DNA from: Strigops habroptila
Lineage: Eukaryota > Chordata > Aves > Psittaciformes > Psittacidae
Length of the DNA: 64,000 nucleotides
Assembly: GCF_004027225.2 (NCBI RefSeq)
Contig: NC_044288.2
Location: 18,300,744 to 18,364,743, forward strand
Direction: 5' to 3'
A program made the translations under genes and the position numbers. The notes below the pieces were generated by a model. It saw nothing but the letters and a program-made list of their open reading frames with translations. It did not search any database and was not told the origin of the DNA. Positions 36,301-64,000 of the stretch are shown here, in pieces (position 1 is the stretch's first letter; every line of letters begins with the position of its first letter).

Positions 36301-38799
36301 TGCTTCATGGGGTGGTTGGTGGTCCCTTGGGCCCCAAGGGTGTCGGGGAGCCCAACAGCACAGCTCGCTCCATGCTCTCCTTCCTCATGGTACATCACGG
36401 AGATGGGGCTGTCAGAGATGCTCAGGGAGCCCCAGCCAGGACCCATAGGGCTGGCAGCTGGGCGGCTCTGCATGGTGTGGGGTGCCTGGTCCCCCCTGAC
36501 GCCCGGCTCTGCTCTCCTTGCAGCTCCCCGGATGCACTACCTGGCTGACAGTGGTGAGTGTGTGAGCCTGCAGCCCCCCACTGCTGGTCCCCCGGGGCTG
36601 TGGGGTCCAGAGCCTGGGCTGGAGGAGATGCTGGGACCAGGGAGGGAAGAAGTGGGAAGAAGGAACCCTTGAAAGGCTGGGCCAGGGCAGAGCTGAACCA
36701 GGGCAGAGCTGGTGGCAGAGGAACTGAAAGAGGAGGTTGCGTTGCACTGAAGGGTGCGATGGGAGGGATATCATGGGAAAGGGATTTTGGGGAGAGGAAT
36801 GCCTGCACGGGGGGAAGCCAGGCTGGACATGAGTTGGAGCTGGAAGGAGACGGAGCTGGGTGAACGTGGAGCTGGGTAGTGCCATGGGAGCACAGGGGTT
36901 AGGGTGGCCCAGCGAGTGCTCTCCCAGGTGTGGAGCTCATCCCTGCATTTTCCCTTATGCACCTTGGTGGCTCCTTTGCAGATCCCCTCATTTCTAAGTC
37001 GGCCTCCCTGCCTGCCTACAGGAGGAATGGGCTGCACAGGGTGAGTGTTTCCTGCTGCATCCTGCTGCTGCCCAGCATCTCTGCACCCGTTATCGTTCTC
37101 CCCAGGCTCTTCAAAGACCCCAGTGCTCCCCTTTCATGACTAGGGTGTCCTGCTGCCCCCTTCTCTGCTCCCCTACTGTCACTGCTGGTCTGTGCCAGTC
37201 CAAAATGACCCTCATTGGGGACCAAAGTGCCCTGTCCAGGCAGGAAGGACAGAGGTGCCTGCCCTGAACCTCCTGCAGGGCGCATTCAGAGGATGTTACT
37301 TCCCAGTGCAAGAGCATTGCTTTATACCACAGGGCACTGATTGCTGGGGTTGGTCCTGCCTCAGTGTGACCTGGGCTTGTCACTTCACCTCCTCGTGCCT
37401 CAGTTTTCCCACTGCCAGTGGTGGGGAGCAGGTCCTGCTTTGGGGTGGGTGCCTTTCCCTTTGGGTACATGGGAGGTGTTGTGCTGAGCATCTAGAGGGA
37501 ACCCCTCTTACTCCTCCCTCCCTGCATCCCTCCCACAGCCTCCCAGTGCCGAGCTTTTCCACTACGACAGCACGAACGCCGTCAACTGGGGCATGCGAGG
37601 TAAGGCCATGGGGCAGGGGAGCAGCACGAGCAGGGGATCCTGCAGAGGAATCAGTGTGGCTCATCTCTCTCTTTTCTCTCTCCCCACAGAGTACAAGGTA
37701 AGATGCTGCTGCTCCCAGGAGCAGCTGCTTGCTGGAGGTGCGAGTACCACCCAGAGAGAGTCCCAGAGATGTGTCCTTGGGTCCTTCAGGAGGAAGTTTT
37801 GCCCTCTGCCCGCCATGCCCTACCTTCATCCCCCTCCATCTCCCACCTGACATCCCCATCCCAGGAGTGTGGGGCTCAGACCACGATCCTTCTGCCAGGG
37901 TCCCAAGCACTTGGCTGAGCAAGTCTCGTGGGTGAGGAACAGAGAAGGGTGGTAGTGCTCATGGTTCCCCACTCGCTCGTCACTGGGTCACTCCTGGTTT
38001 CAGTGAACAGTCTATTCCAGAGCCACCACAGTGATTCAGAGTGGATCAGAGTCACCCTGAGAGCAAGTCCACCCTTTGCCTTGTCCCATCCAAGCCCTGG
38101 AGGCAGCTGTGCCACCCAAACCCTGCTGAACATGGCAGGAGGAGGCTATGTCCTGGTGGTCCCCACAGCCTCATTCCCAGGTATGCCCCAGTATGTCCCA
38201 TGGTCTTCCTGTCCCTGTGCAGATATACCCCTACGAGCTGCTCCTGGTGAAGACAAGGGGGAGGAACCAGCTGCCCAAAGATGTGGACAGGACTCGGTTA
38301 GAGGTGAGGAGAGCCTTTTCCACTGGGCATAATCTCCTTGGGGCTCAGAGGGGCCAAATCCTGCTGGATTTGCTTAGCCCCAGCAGGCAGTGTGGGGCTC
38401 TGAGGGGCTCAGGGATGTGTGAGGAGCATCTCCGTGGCTCCCCAGGAGCACATGTGTCAGCACACTGCCACAGTGGTCCTGCTGCTCTGCTGGCCGGGCA
38501 GAGCTGTTCCCTATGCCACAGCATGAGTGCATTTAGCAGGAGGGAGCTGGGTGCTCTGCTCTCCTGAGCGAGCACTGCTGGGGGTCGTAGCACCCCATTG
38601 CACCCAGTGGGGCAGGAGATGCCATCAGACCCCCGGGTGGTGGCTGTGGTCCCCATTCCTGGCCCAGCATCCTCTCTCTCCTCAGCGGCACCTTTCCCAG
38701 GAGGAGTTCTACCAGATCTTTGGCATGACCATCGCCGAGTTCGACCGCCTGGCGCTGTGGAAGAGGAATGAGCTGAAGAAGCAGGCCCGGCTGTTTTAA
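18195..38799 (+). CDS. ABLIM3: ABLIM3, actin-binding LIM protein 3 (22 coding exons, lacks only the first four codons)
   Basis: Cytoskeletal adaptor that binds F-actin through its C-terminal villin headpiece and partner proteins through four N-terminal LIM zinc fingers. Joining 22 GT-AG exons gives 2042 nt. With the four residues expected upstream (MNTS in human, from memory) the protein would be 684 aa, against about 683 in human ABLIM3. Domains: LIM1 about 23-79, LIM2 82-135, LIM3 151-209, LIM4 210-268, a Ser/Tyr/Pro-rich linker, then the headpiece to residue 684, ending KKQARLF. Exons: 18195-18332, 20750-20933, 21286-21398, 23418-23544, 23675-23768, 27765-27852, 28970-29028, 29532-29603, 29994-30149, 31221-31250, 31492-31621, 32469-32567, 33882-33932, 35297-35431, 35682-35746, 35930-36077, 36524-36553, 36982-37040, 37539-37599, 37690-37697, 38223-38303, 38686-38799. 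Every junction keeps phase. The family is known to interact with STARS and stimulate SRF-dependent transcription. ABLIM1 and ABLIM2 were considered, but the linker and C-terminus fit ABLIM3 best, and so do the neighbouring genes. Confidence 0.93.
18333..20749 (+). other. ABLIM3: ABLIM3 intron (2.4 kb)
   Basis: No exon-like sequence. Holds an (AGG)n run at 18711-18732 and otherwise unique GC-moderate sequence. Confidence 0.7.
18711..18732 (+). repeat. (AGG)n microsatellite
   Basis: Seven AGG/GAG units in an ABLIM3 intron. Confidence 0.9.
20750..20933 (+). CDS. ABLIM3: ABLIM3 visible coding exon 2 (end of LIM1, start of LIM2)
   Basis: Encodes [18 protein letters not shown] and the last LIM1 ligand pair CTHD, then LIM2 from CDSC through [10 protein letters not shown]. 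It lies between ccctgcag|tg and ag|gtgagt, which splits an Arg codon. Confidence 0.95.
21286..21398 (+). CDS. ABLIM3: ABLIM3 visible coding exon 3 (end of LIM2)
   Basis: Encodes [16 protein letters not shown], the final LIM2 ligand pair CQNC and the LIM2-LIM3 linker [14 protein letters not shown]. Acceptor ccacag|gaag, donor c|gtaagt splitting a His codon. Confidence 0.95.
21399..23417 (+). other. ABLIM3: ABLIM3 intron (2.0 kb)
   Basis: Unique sequence with no recognised repeat, exon or regulatory cluster. Confidence 0.7.
23418..23544 (+). CDS. ABLIM3: ABLIM3 visible coding exon 4 (LIM3)
   Basis: Encodes LIM3 ligands CAGC and [10 protein letters not shown], ending in GEYIS plus two bases of a Lys codon. 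Acceptor ctcccag|ac, donor aa|gtgagt. Confidence 0.95.
23675..23768 (+). CDS. ABLIM3: ABLIM3 visible coding exon 5 (end of LIM3, start of LIM4)
   Basis: Encodes [17 protein letters not shown], closing LIM3 with a Cys-x2-Asp pair, then LIM4 [14 protein letters not shown]. The intron before it is only 130 nt. Donor gag|gtgagt, phase 0. Confidence 0.95.
25540..25640. promoter_or_regulatory. AT-rich island in ABLIM3 intron, candidate element
   Basis: Contains ggctttaattgtcttctcc and ccttaaaataattttaggc with low CpG, between GC-rich flanks. Composition-based call. Confidence 0.2.
26760..27140. promoter_or_regulatory. AT-rich island in ABLIM3 intron, candidate conserved element
   Basis: About 380 bp of balanced composition, with ttgatttttatgggctat, ttaaatcattgttcctc, ggattattatgggag and accaattaaagctattatcc. 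It has no repeat signature and looks like constrained non-coding sequence. Confidence 0.28.
27765..27852 (+). CDS. ABLIM3: ABLIM3 visible coding exon 6 (LIM4 middle)
   Basis: Encodes [20 protein letters not shown] followed by TEGEEMYLT. The HxxCxxCxxC zinc-ligand row of LIM4 is intact. It follows the longest intron among the visible ABLIM3 exons (4.0 kb). Acceptor cttgcag|gcagg, donor g|gtaggg. Confidence 0.95.
27853..28969 (+). other. ABLIM3: ABLIM3 intron (1.1 kb)
   Basis: Unique GC-moderate sequence, nothing recognised. Confidence 0.65.
28970..29028 (+). CDS. ABLIM3: ABLIM3 visible coding exon 7 (end of LIM4)
   Basis: Encodes [20 protein letters not shown], the end of LIM4 and a basic run after it. 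Acceptor gttgcag|gctctg, donor aaag|gtaagc, phase 0. Confidence 0.95.
29532..29603 (+). CDS. ABLIM3: ABLIM3 visible coding exon 8 (linker)
   Basis: 24 codons, [20 protein letters not shown] and then RVIC, a Ser/Pro-rich segment with several possible phosphorylation sites just after LIM4. Acceptor ctacag|cac, donor tgt|gtaagt. Confidence 0.94.
29994..30149 (+). CDS. ABLIM3: ABLIM3 visible coding exon 9 (linker)
   Basis: 52 codons beginning [20 protein letters not shown] and including [17 protein letters not shown], a strongly conserved part of the ABLIM family linker. A long pyrimidine tract precedes the tag acceptor. Donor gag|gtactg, phase 0. Confidence 0.94.
30150..31220 (+). other. ABLIM3: ABLIM3 intron (1.1 kb)
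   Basis: Nothing recognised until the pyrimidine tract before the 30-nt exon. The preceding introns 29029-29531 and 29604-29993 are likewise plain. Confidence 0.65.
31221..31250 (+). CDS. ABLIM3: ABLIM3 visible coding exon 10 (30-nt exon)
   Basis: Ten codons, [10 protein letters not shown], bounded by ctccag and gtaatg. Both ends are phase 0, so it could be a cassette exon without a frame change. The same segment is present in the human protein as I recall it. Confidence 0.92.
31492..31621 (+). CDS. ABLIM3: ABLIM3 visible coding exon 11 (Tyr/Ser-rich linker)
   Basis: Encodes [20 protein letters not shown] then [20 protein letters not shown]. It contains an RRASSP phospho-site-like motif and several tyrosines. 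Acceptor ccctag|gac, donor g|gtgaga. Confidence 0.94.
31622..32468 (+). other. ABLIM3: ABLIM3 intron (0.85 kb)
   Basis: Holds a CA/TG-rich microsatellite at 32015-32050, otherwise plain. Confidence 0.65.
32015..32050. repeat. (CA)/(TG)-rich microsatellite
   Basis: Imperfect acacatacatac followed by acacatgtgtgtg, partly self-complementary. Confidence 0.8.
32469..32567 (+). CDS. ABLIM3: ABLIM3 visible coding exon 12 (linker)
   Basis: Encodes [20 protein letters not shown] and [13 protein letters not shown]. Acceptor cgtag|gcacc, donor ccag|gtaggc. An exon of this type is alternatively used in ABLIM relatives, but nothing in the sequence settles its use here. Confidence 0.92.
32568..33881 (+). 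other. ABLIM3: ABLIM3 intron (1.3 kb)
   Basis: GC-rich centre with scattered CpGs, ending in a 55-nt TTCC/CTTT pyrimidine tract (33826-33880) next to the acceptor. No exon was recognised inside. Confidence 0.65.
33882..33932 (+). CDS. ABLIM3: ABLIM3 visible coding exon 13
   Basis: Encodes [17 protein letters not shown]. Human reads [17 protein letters not shown] at this point (from memory), so there appears to be one extra Ala at the junction. Preceded by a long CTTTC-rich tract and taccag. Donor g|gtatgt. Confidence 0.92.
33933..35296 (+). other. ABLIM3: ABLIM3 intron (1.4 kb)
   Basis: Plain unique sequence. A gtaagtag donor-like site near 34588 has no convincing exon before it. The later introns 36078-36523, 36554-36981, 37041-37538, 37698-38222 and 38304-38685 are also plain. 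Confidence 0.6.
35297..35431 (+). CDS. ABLIM3: ABLIM3 visible coding exon 14
   Basis: Starts [20 protein letters not shown] and continues [20 protein letters not shown]. The first residues (DNPPA) differ from the recalled human GDLST, while the rest is closely conserved. Acceptor ttgcag|ac, donor g|gtaaca. Confidence 0.92.
35682..35746 (+). CDS. ABLIM3: ABLIM3 visible coding exon 15
   Basis: Encodes [20 protein letters not shown] then HK, the conserved [12 protein letters not shown] motif followed by an acidic patch. Acceptor ccttgcag|cc, donor aag|gtgagt. Confidence 0.93.
35930..36077 (+). CDS. ABLIM3: ABLIM3 visible coding exon 16
   Basis: Encodes [20 protein letters not shown] and [20 protein letters not shown], ending VGYEGSLNG plus one base. 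This is the conserved linker segment before the headpiece. Donor t|gtaagg. Confidence 0.93.
36524..36553 (+). CDS. ABLIM3: ABLIM3 visible coding exon 17 (30-nt exon)
   Basis: Encodes [10 protein letters not shown], bounded by ccttgcag and g|gtgagt. It starts and ends in the same phase, so skipping would remove ten residues without a frameshift. Confidence 0.92.
36982..37040 (+). CDS. ABLIM3: ABLIM3 visible coding exon 18
   Basis: Encodes [20 protein letters not shown]. Acceptor tttgcag|at completes an Asp codon; donor agg|gtgagt, phase 0. Confidence 0.94.
37539..37599 (+). CDS. ABLIM3: ABLIM3 visible coding exon 19
   Basis: Encodes [20 protein letters not shown] plus the first base of a Glu codon. 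Acceptor ccacag|cct, donor g|gtaagg. Confidence 0.94.
37690..37697 (+). CDS. ABLIM3: ABLIM3 visible coding exon 20 (8-nt microexon)
   Basis: Eight bases, agtacaag, between ctccccacag and gtaaga. They finish a Glu codon and add Tyr-Lys, giving WGMR-EYK-IYPYELL exactly as in the recalled human protein. Without it the headpiece would be read out of frame, so it must be included to make the full-length form. Confidence 0.92.
38223..38303 (+). CDS. ABLIM3: ABLIM3 visible coding exon 21 (before and start of villin headpiece)
   Basis: 27 codons beginning [20 protein letters not shown] and ending [18 protein letters not shown] is the conserved start of the dematin/villin headpiece fold. Acceptor tgtgcag|ata, donor gag|gtgagg. 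Confidence 0.95.
38686..38799 (+). CDS. ABLIM3: ABLIM3 last coding exon (villin headpiece core)
   Basis: 37 codons plus TAA. Begins [20 protein letters not shown] and ends [16 protein letters not shown]. It has the headpiece hydrophobic core, the FxxxFGM motif and the terminal KK-x2-LF actin-binding signature. Acceptor ctcag|cgg. Confidence 0.96.
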   Translation, partial: RHLSQEEFYQIFGMTIAEFDRLALWKRNELKKQARLF

Positions 38800-39900
38800 A
38801 TGCAGTGCACTATAAATATATACATACCTATAAATATATACATAGAAAGATCTCTATCCTGCAGCTCTGTATGATTCTCGGTGCTGTACGTGGCAGAGGC
38901 GCCCTCTGCACCCCTGAGAGTGAATTGGAGTCTCGCAGATCATTTTATGCTCTTGGTTTCTTTTTCTTTCCCAACTCTGTTCCTGTGTCCGTTGTTGGGT
39001 TCTCTCAGGGGCTGAAGCCATGGGGCCCCGAAGCACTTGGTGTCTGTCGCTGCTGAGGTGGGGATGGCAATGCTGCGCTGGTGATTGCTCCTATCTGCTT
39101 TAGGGCAGCAGCAAACGAACCACTTTGATTTATAATGATTTTACTCATATAAACTGTGTCTCCCTAAATCAAGCTCAACCATTTGTGGCTATAAGAAAAT
39201 TCCATCTCCAGCAGCAGGTAGTGGTAAGGCCTAGAGGCTATTATTAATAATAATAATAATACAACGGTGGGAGTCTTTTCATTTTCAAAGCATTTTATGG
39301 ACAGTAACTAACTGTTCGCCATAACTACCTGCATGGCAAAGATGGGGAAACTGAGGCAGGGCTCGGTGCTAGCTGTCACAGAAGCCTCTCCAGACCATGC
39401 TGTGCAAGGGCAGCAGAGCTGGGCACAGAGGGTGCGGCAGGAGCCACAGCCTCCCAACTGTCCTGTGCTGAGTGCCCCACATGGGGAGGCCCTGGAGCCC
39501 CGCTCCTAATGCACATCTAATGTTCCAGTTACTGCTTTCTCAAGTGGTAAGTGGGTACGTGTGACCCTGAATCGTGTTTCTGTCACAGCCTGCTGTCCCC
39601 ACAGGGCTCAGCTGCAGGTTTGAGGTGGGAGAAGTTGTCGTGGGGGTGCCAGGAGTCACTGTCCCTGCTGCCACATGCTCCTTTGCATGCCCCACAGGTC
39701 TCCCAAGCCCAGTTCTGCCCTAAGGTCTTTGCTGGAGAGGGACAGTGATGGTGACATGAGCATCATGGCCAGGCTGGGCACATGAGGGGCACCAGGAGGG
39801 AACGGATATGAAGGGGTTTGTGGGCAGGGACAGCGCAGGTGAAGCAGGGAATGAGGTGTTAATGGGGAGCTGGGCTTGCTCATTGGGAGTGGTGAATCAA
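38800..39900 (+). other. ABLIM3: ABLIM3 3' UTR and short intergenic gap
   Basis: Sequence after the ABLIM3 stop up to the AFAP1L1 CpG island. It starts with paired ATAAATATATACATA-like strings at 38812-38843 and has an AT-rich stretch at 39120-39300. I found no AATAAA. Variant signals such as TATAAA (38811, about 39151) and AATACA (about 39257) are present, so the cleavage point is not settled. Confidence 0.6.
39243..39260 (+). repeat. (TAA)n simple repeat
   Basis: About five TAA/AAT units inside the ABLIM3 3' UTR or just beyond it. Confidence 0.8.
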
Positions 39901-39949
39901 CACTTGGGTGGGGGAACCAGCTCTGGATGAACCCAAACCAACCCGCTCC

Positions 39950-40285
39950 GGACCCCCGCCTCTCATGGGGGGATCTCCGGGTGCTCAGTGCGCGGCAGCG
40001 CTTGGGGGGTTCAGAGGTGGGGGGAGCCCGAGACACCCTCGGCGGTGCAAGGAGTAGGGCGGCGTGTGCGGGGCTGCCCATGGCGGGGCAGCAGCGACGG
40101 GAACAGCCCCGGGCGGTGTGTCGGGGCCGTGGCGGCGCTCGGCGCTGCCGTGCACCGAGGGAGGGGCGGACGAAGCGATTGGCCGCTCCGACGGCGAGAC
40201 CCAGCCCCGCCGGGCGGCTGCTCCCGGTGTCACTCGCCCGCCCGCGCCTCCCGGGGCGGCCGGTGCTGCCCGCGGCTCCGGCACC
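39950..40285 (+). promoter_or_regulatory. AFAP1L1: AFAP1L1 CpG-island promoter and 5' UTR
   Basis: CpG-dense stretch that continues past the start codon to about 40450. It has a GC box (ggggcgg) at 40163-40169 and an inverted CCAAT box (attgg) at 40178-40182, about 105-120 bp before ATG. No TATA box was seen. The transcription start cannot be placed by eye. Confidence 0.65.
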
Positions 40286-60992
<20,707 letters not shown>

Positions 60993-62175
60993 GCTGGGCT
61001 GCAGGAATGCCTGCCAAGCCTCCGATGGACACTGGGGCTCATGGAGGAGCTACAAGCCCCCTTTCTCCAAGGCACTGGGAGGGTGCATGGGGGGAGAGAC
61101 GCTCTCCTGCGCCCCACCAGTGCGGCACCATCTGCCTCGTGGGCAACACTATAAACCATGGGGAAGGGGCGGGAGGGGGATTTGGGAGGCGGGTGGGGAA
61201 GGGGAGTCCTTTGTGGATCAGGGTCACATACTACTGGGAAAACCATCTCTGGGGGAGCATCCCCAGGGCAGGAGTTTGGCACAAAGTGTGTGTGCCCATG
61301 GTGGTGCGTAAGGAAGGAGAGGAGTGGCAGTCAGCACTGCTCGCACGCACTCTGATTTATCAGGATCAGCATGTGCCACCCTGGGGATGCTGGAGGCCAG
61401 TCTAACACTTGCCAAAGTGACCACAGACTTGTTGGGGTGTTTTGCCCCCCTCAGTGTTGGAGTTCATGAGCTGCTCAGGACCGGACACTTTGGAGATGCC
61501 GATCATTCACCCTGCACACTGCTCCCAGCTCCGCAGGGTCTCATCTCAGGGTTCATCATATCTCAAGCTCAAATGCTGCTGTCCAGTATTTCCTTCTTGT
61601 CCTCCAGGCAGCAAGGGTGAGGGCATGCTGACTTCCCTTGGGAATGAACAAAGCTCAAGTGTCAGCAGTTGAAAGCACATTAACAATGGACACCTTTCAA
61701 CCTTGCTAAACAGCTTAGAAGTGCCGCAAAGGGCTGAGGCTGGAGGCAGCCCGGCTCTCTCTACCCTAGCCCCATGCTAGCTTTCAGAGGAGCAGGGACA
61801 GGGCTGTCTCCTGGCCAACAACACATTCACACTATTGCTGCTGCAGTCAGACACAGTTTGCCAAGGCATGTGGTCAAAATGGAGTGAAGGGAAGTTTAAA
61901 CATTAAAACAAAACACAAAAGACCAAAAAAGGTGCTTTCAAATGAGGGGAGGAACAGAAAAGAGAAATGGAGGAAGGTCAATTAGCACTGGCAGAAACGA
62001 GGGATAGGAATGAAAAGGAAAGGTCCAGGCTTTTGGGCCGGGAACAAGGGAGCAGGCCAGTCACCCACTCATGCTAACGACTGCCACCATTAACCTTTGG
62101 AGCTTGCTCTTTCAAAGCCCTCTTGTTGGTAACTAGGTAAGCAGCTTTCAATAAACATGCTGGCACCGGCCTGCC
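60993..62175 (+). other. AFAP1L1: AFAP1L1 3' UTR
   Basis: From the stop codon to about 20 nt past AATAAA. It becomes AT-rich after 61880, with A-rich runs at 61905-61980. No other open frame of interest is present. Confidence 0.75.
62150..62155 (+). terminator. AFAP1L1: AFAP1L1 poly(A) signal AATAAA
   Basis: Canonical hexamer 1.16 kb after the AFAP1L1 stop and 1.05 kb before the GRPEL2 start. It is followed by T/G-containing sequence. Confidence 0.75.
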
Positions 62176-63029
62176 TGCCATTCCCTGGCTATAGGTAGCA
62201 GAGTGGGTAAAATGCTTCTCCATGGGGAATGGGGTGGGCTCAGCACCCCTGCAGCACTGCCAAGGGCCAGGCTGGCGGAATCTCGGACACTGTCAGCTCA
62301 GAGCCAGGATGTACCCACTGCCCAGCTGGAGGGGCTCCCACTCCAAGGGATAAGGTGCAGGAAAGCCCTGTTTCTGATGTGCTCCTGCTTGTTACCAGCT
62401 TCCCTGTGCTGGCTGTCACGGCTCCCGTCCCAACCAGGCCTGCAGCTGCACTGCCTCATTTCCCACCGGGAAAGGGGTGAAAACCCTCTTCTCTAAGCTT
62501 CATCTCTCCCACTAAGGAGACAAGGAGCCTGTGCCCACATTGGGCAGAAATGGAGCTGGACCACTACATGCACATCATAGCATCCCAGACTGGTTTGGGT
62601 TGGAAAAGACCTTAAAGCTCATCCAGTTCCAACCCCCTGCCACGGGCAGGGACACCTTCCGCTGGAGCAGACTGCTCCAAGCCCCTGTGTCCAACCTGGC
62701 CTTGAACACTGCCAGGGATGGGGCAGCCACAGCTTCTCTGGGCACCCTGTGCCAGCGCCTCAGCACCCTCACAGGGAAGAGCTTCTGCCTCAGAGCTCAT
62801 CTCAGTATCCCCTCCGGCAGGTTAAAACCATTGCCCCTCGTCCTGTCGCTACAGTCCCCGTTAGACCCCTCCCCACCTCTCCTGCAGTCAGTTAAACGCA
62901 CACTTGGCCAACGTTTTTGGGGGATTAATGTTTATTTACTACGAGCGATGAGAAACGCCATTCCCTCCACCCCGGGTCAGCCTGCTGGCCCGAGCCTCTC
63001 GGTGTTTGCCGACCAAGAGCTGAACCCGC
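62156..63029. other. AFAP1L1-GRPEL2 intergenic gap
   Basis: Short gap filled mainly by a CR1 fragment (62573-62885). The rest shows no exon-like feature. Confidence 0.7.
62573..62885 (-). mobile_element. CR1 LINE 3' fragment, reverse orientation
   Basis: Begins with a degenerate atcatagcatccc end followed by ggttggaaaagacctt and catccagttccaacccc, the reverse complement of the avian CR1 3' region. It continues through ccacgggcagggacacctt and the usual tgccagcgcctcagcaccct stretch. It is about 310 bp, 5'-truncated as is typical for CR1, and the longest repeat in the window. Confidence 0.9.
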
Positions 63030-63208
63030 CCCGTTATCACCCCTTACCCCGCAGCCATAGGCGGCGGGAACACCTCACCGCGGACCCGGCCCGGCCCGGC
63101 CCCGCCGCGCTGCCCGGCGGGCCTGGCGGTGCGCGCAGGGGCTGCCGGGAGCTGTAGTCGGCGGGCGGTGCCGCTGCGGGGCAGGCAGCAGCGTGGCTCT
63201 GCGGGGCC
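63030..63208 (+). promoter_or_regulatory. GRPEL2: GRPEL2 CpG-island promoter and 5' UTR
   Basis: Dense CpG block that runs on to about 63420. It carries repeated GC boxes, an NRF1-half-site-like tgcgcgca near 63130, and a ZNF143/THAP11-like site at 63141-63158. There is no TATA box, as expected for a housekeeping mitochondrial gene. Confidence 0.65.
63141..63158 (-). promoter_or_regulatory. ZNF143/THAP11-like (SBS) site
   Basis: On the minus strand the site reads ACTACAGCTCCCGGCAGC, close to the ACTACAATTCCCAGCATGC motif bound by ZNF143/THAP11. It lies about 50 bp before the GRPEL2 ATG inside the CpG island, the usual position for this motif near transcription starts. Confidence 0.5.
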
Positions 63209-63261
63209 ATGGCCGCCCGCTCCGTGCGGCGGCTCGGCAGCGGCCTCTCGCTCGGCGGCAG
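63209..63261 (+). CDS. GRPEL2: GRPEL2 (mitochondrial GrpE-like 2), first coding exon, gene runs off the window
   Basis: GRPEL2 is a mitochondrial-matrix nucleotide-exchange factor that releases ADP from mtHsp70 (mortalin) during protein import and folding. Only the start is visible: MAARSVRRLGSGLSLGG plus two bases (AG), then GT at 63262 (ag|gtacgt). An in-frame TAG at 63155-63157 makes this the 5'-most ATG of the frame, and it has a good Kozak context (gccATGg). The peptide has four Arg, several Ser/Leu and no acidic residue, which fits a mitochondrial targeting sequence. Identity rests mainly on gene order (AFAP1L1 then GRPEL2, same strand, as in human) and on the CpG-island start. Human GRPEL2 begins MAVRSLWAGRL, a loose match. 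No GrpE domain is visible in the window. Confidence 0.62.
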
Positions 63262-64000
63262 GTACGTGCGGCGGTGCGGGTGCGGGAGCGGCCGCGTCCC
63301 CCCGCTGCCGTTCGCGGCGCTGGGTCCTCCCCGCCCGCGCTGCGAGACGTGGCAGCCCCGGGCCCGGGCCTGACGAGGCGCCCGGCGGGCGTGGAGCGGG
63401 CGCCGGGAGGGCCCCGGACCCCCGGAGGGCTTTGGTTTCCCATCCCCAGGGGCGCGCTGGGCACCCCCGGGACAAAAACGGGCTCGCAATAAGCAGGCTC
63501 TTGCCTGGAAAAGTGACATTTCGAGGAGGAATTCATTCTAATTTCTAGGGAAAGGCGTTTCTGTGGTCACCGAGCCGCGGTGTGAGGGTGTTTCCTGCCG
63601 TTACACGTATCCACGGGTGATTTCTGCGTGTCTTCCTGCCGGACTGAACCATTTATTCATGAATTACACGTTGCATGTGCTCCTCGGGTTTTATCCTCGG
63701 TAGTGATGCAGCGCCTGAGCTTTCAGCGTGTTCTGCATGGATGAGGGAAGAGGATCCCTTTAATTGTGTCAATATTTAGACAGAAAAACAGCGCCCAGTC
63801 TTATTTTTGGACGTGGTGGGCTATGGCTTATAAAAGGGAAATCCATACCAGGTGCTTTGGTTATTGGAGTGACATGTGGGCAGGTGAAAAGAAAAAAGGT
63901 CAAAATGCACGTTAGTTTATTCTAGAGGGGGTTTCCCTTGGAGGAAAAATTGAAAAGACCATTTAAATGCAATAAAATAGTTCTGCAGCACATAATAGAA
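63262..64000 (+). other. GRPEL2: GRPEL2 intron 1 (start)
   Basis: Begins CpG-rich to about 63420, then becomes AT-rich after 63560. No further exon is seen before the window ends. Confidence 0.5.

Noticed and set aside
62531-63157. 208-codon open frame on the + strand before GRPEL2
   Set aside because: Runs through the reversed CR1 fragment and the CpG island and ends at TAG 63155-63157. It is chance, and useful only as the in-frame stop that fixes the GRPEL2 start.

Overview
This is a vertebrate, almost certainly avian, nuclear genomic window. The evidence is interrupted genes with GT-AG introns, four CR1-type LINE fragments (the dominant repeat of bird genomes), GC-rich compact introns and CpG-island promoters. 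No bacterial, viral or plasmid-like feature was seen. The three genes recognised, all on the + strand, are ABLIM3, AFAP1L1 and GRPEL2. This is the same order and orientation as I recall for human 5q32. The exact bird species cannot be told from the sequence.
Layout. 1-18194 has no recognisable coding exon and is best read as the 5' intron(s) or upstream region of ABLIM3. It holds AT-rich, enhancer-like islands, two CR1 pieces and a 20-bp perfect homeodomain-type palindrome. 18195-38799 carries 22 coding exons of ABLIM3: four LIM domains, a Ser/Pro/Tyr-rich linker and a C-terminal villin headpiece. Only the first four codons plus one base are missing, and they must lie on an exon that I could not find. 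38800 to about 39900 is the ABLIM3 3' UTR and a short intergenic gap. A CpG island at about 39950-40450 contains the AFAP1L1 promoter and its tiny first coding exon. A 12.8-kb first intron follows, then 18 further exons packed into 53144-60992, giving a complete 767-residue protein with two PH domains and a coiled coil. The AFAP1L1 3' UTR ends near the AATAAA at 62150. A CR1 fragment separates it from a second CpG island holding the promoter and first coding exon (63209-63261) of GRPEL2.
Biology. ABLIM3 and AFAP1L1 are both actin-filament adaptor proteins. ABLIM3 links F-actin to LIM-domain partners and, with STARS, stimulates SRF-dependent transcription. AFAP1L1 binds actin and is linked to podosomes and cortactin. 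GRPEL2 is a mitochondrial matrix nucleotide-exchange factor for mtHsp70, and its promoter carries a ZNF143/THAP11-like site.
Nothing here looks like a new biological system. The points most worth checking are an 8-nt microexon and a tandem (NAGNAG) acceptor in ABLIM3, weak donors and a possible intron-retention C-terminus in AFAP1L1, the 20-bp TAATTA palindrome, a few AT-rich candidate conserved elements, and the GRPEL2 promoter motif. All exon limits were read by eye from splice signals and protein similarity recalled from the human genes. No alignment was run.
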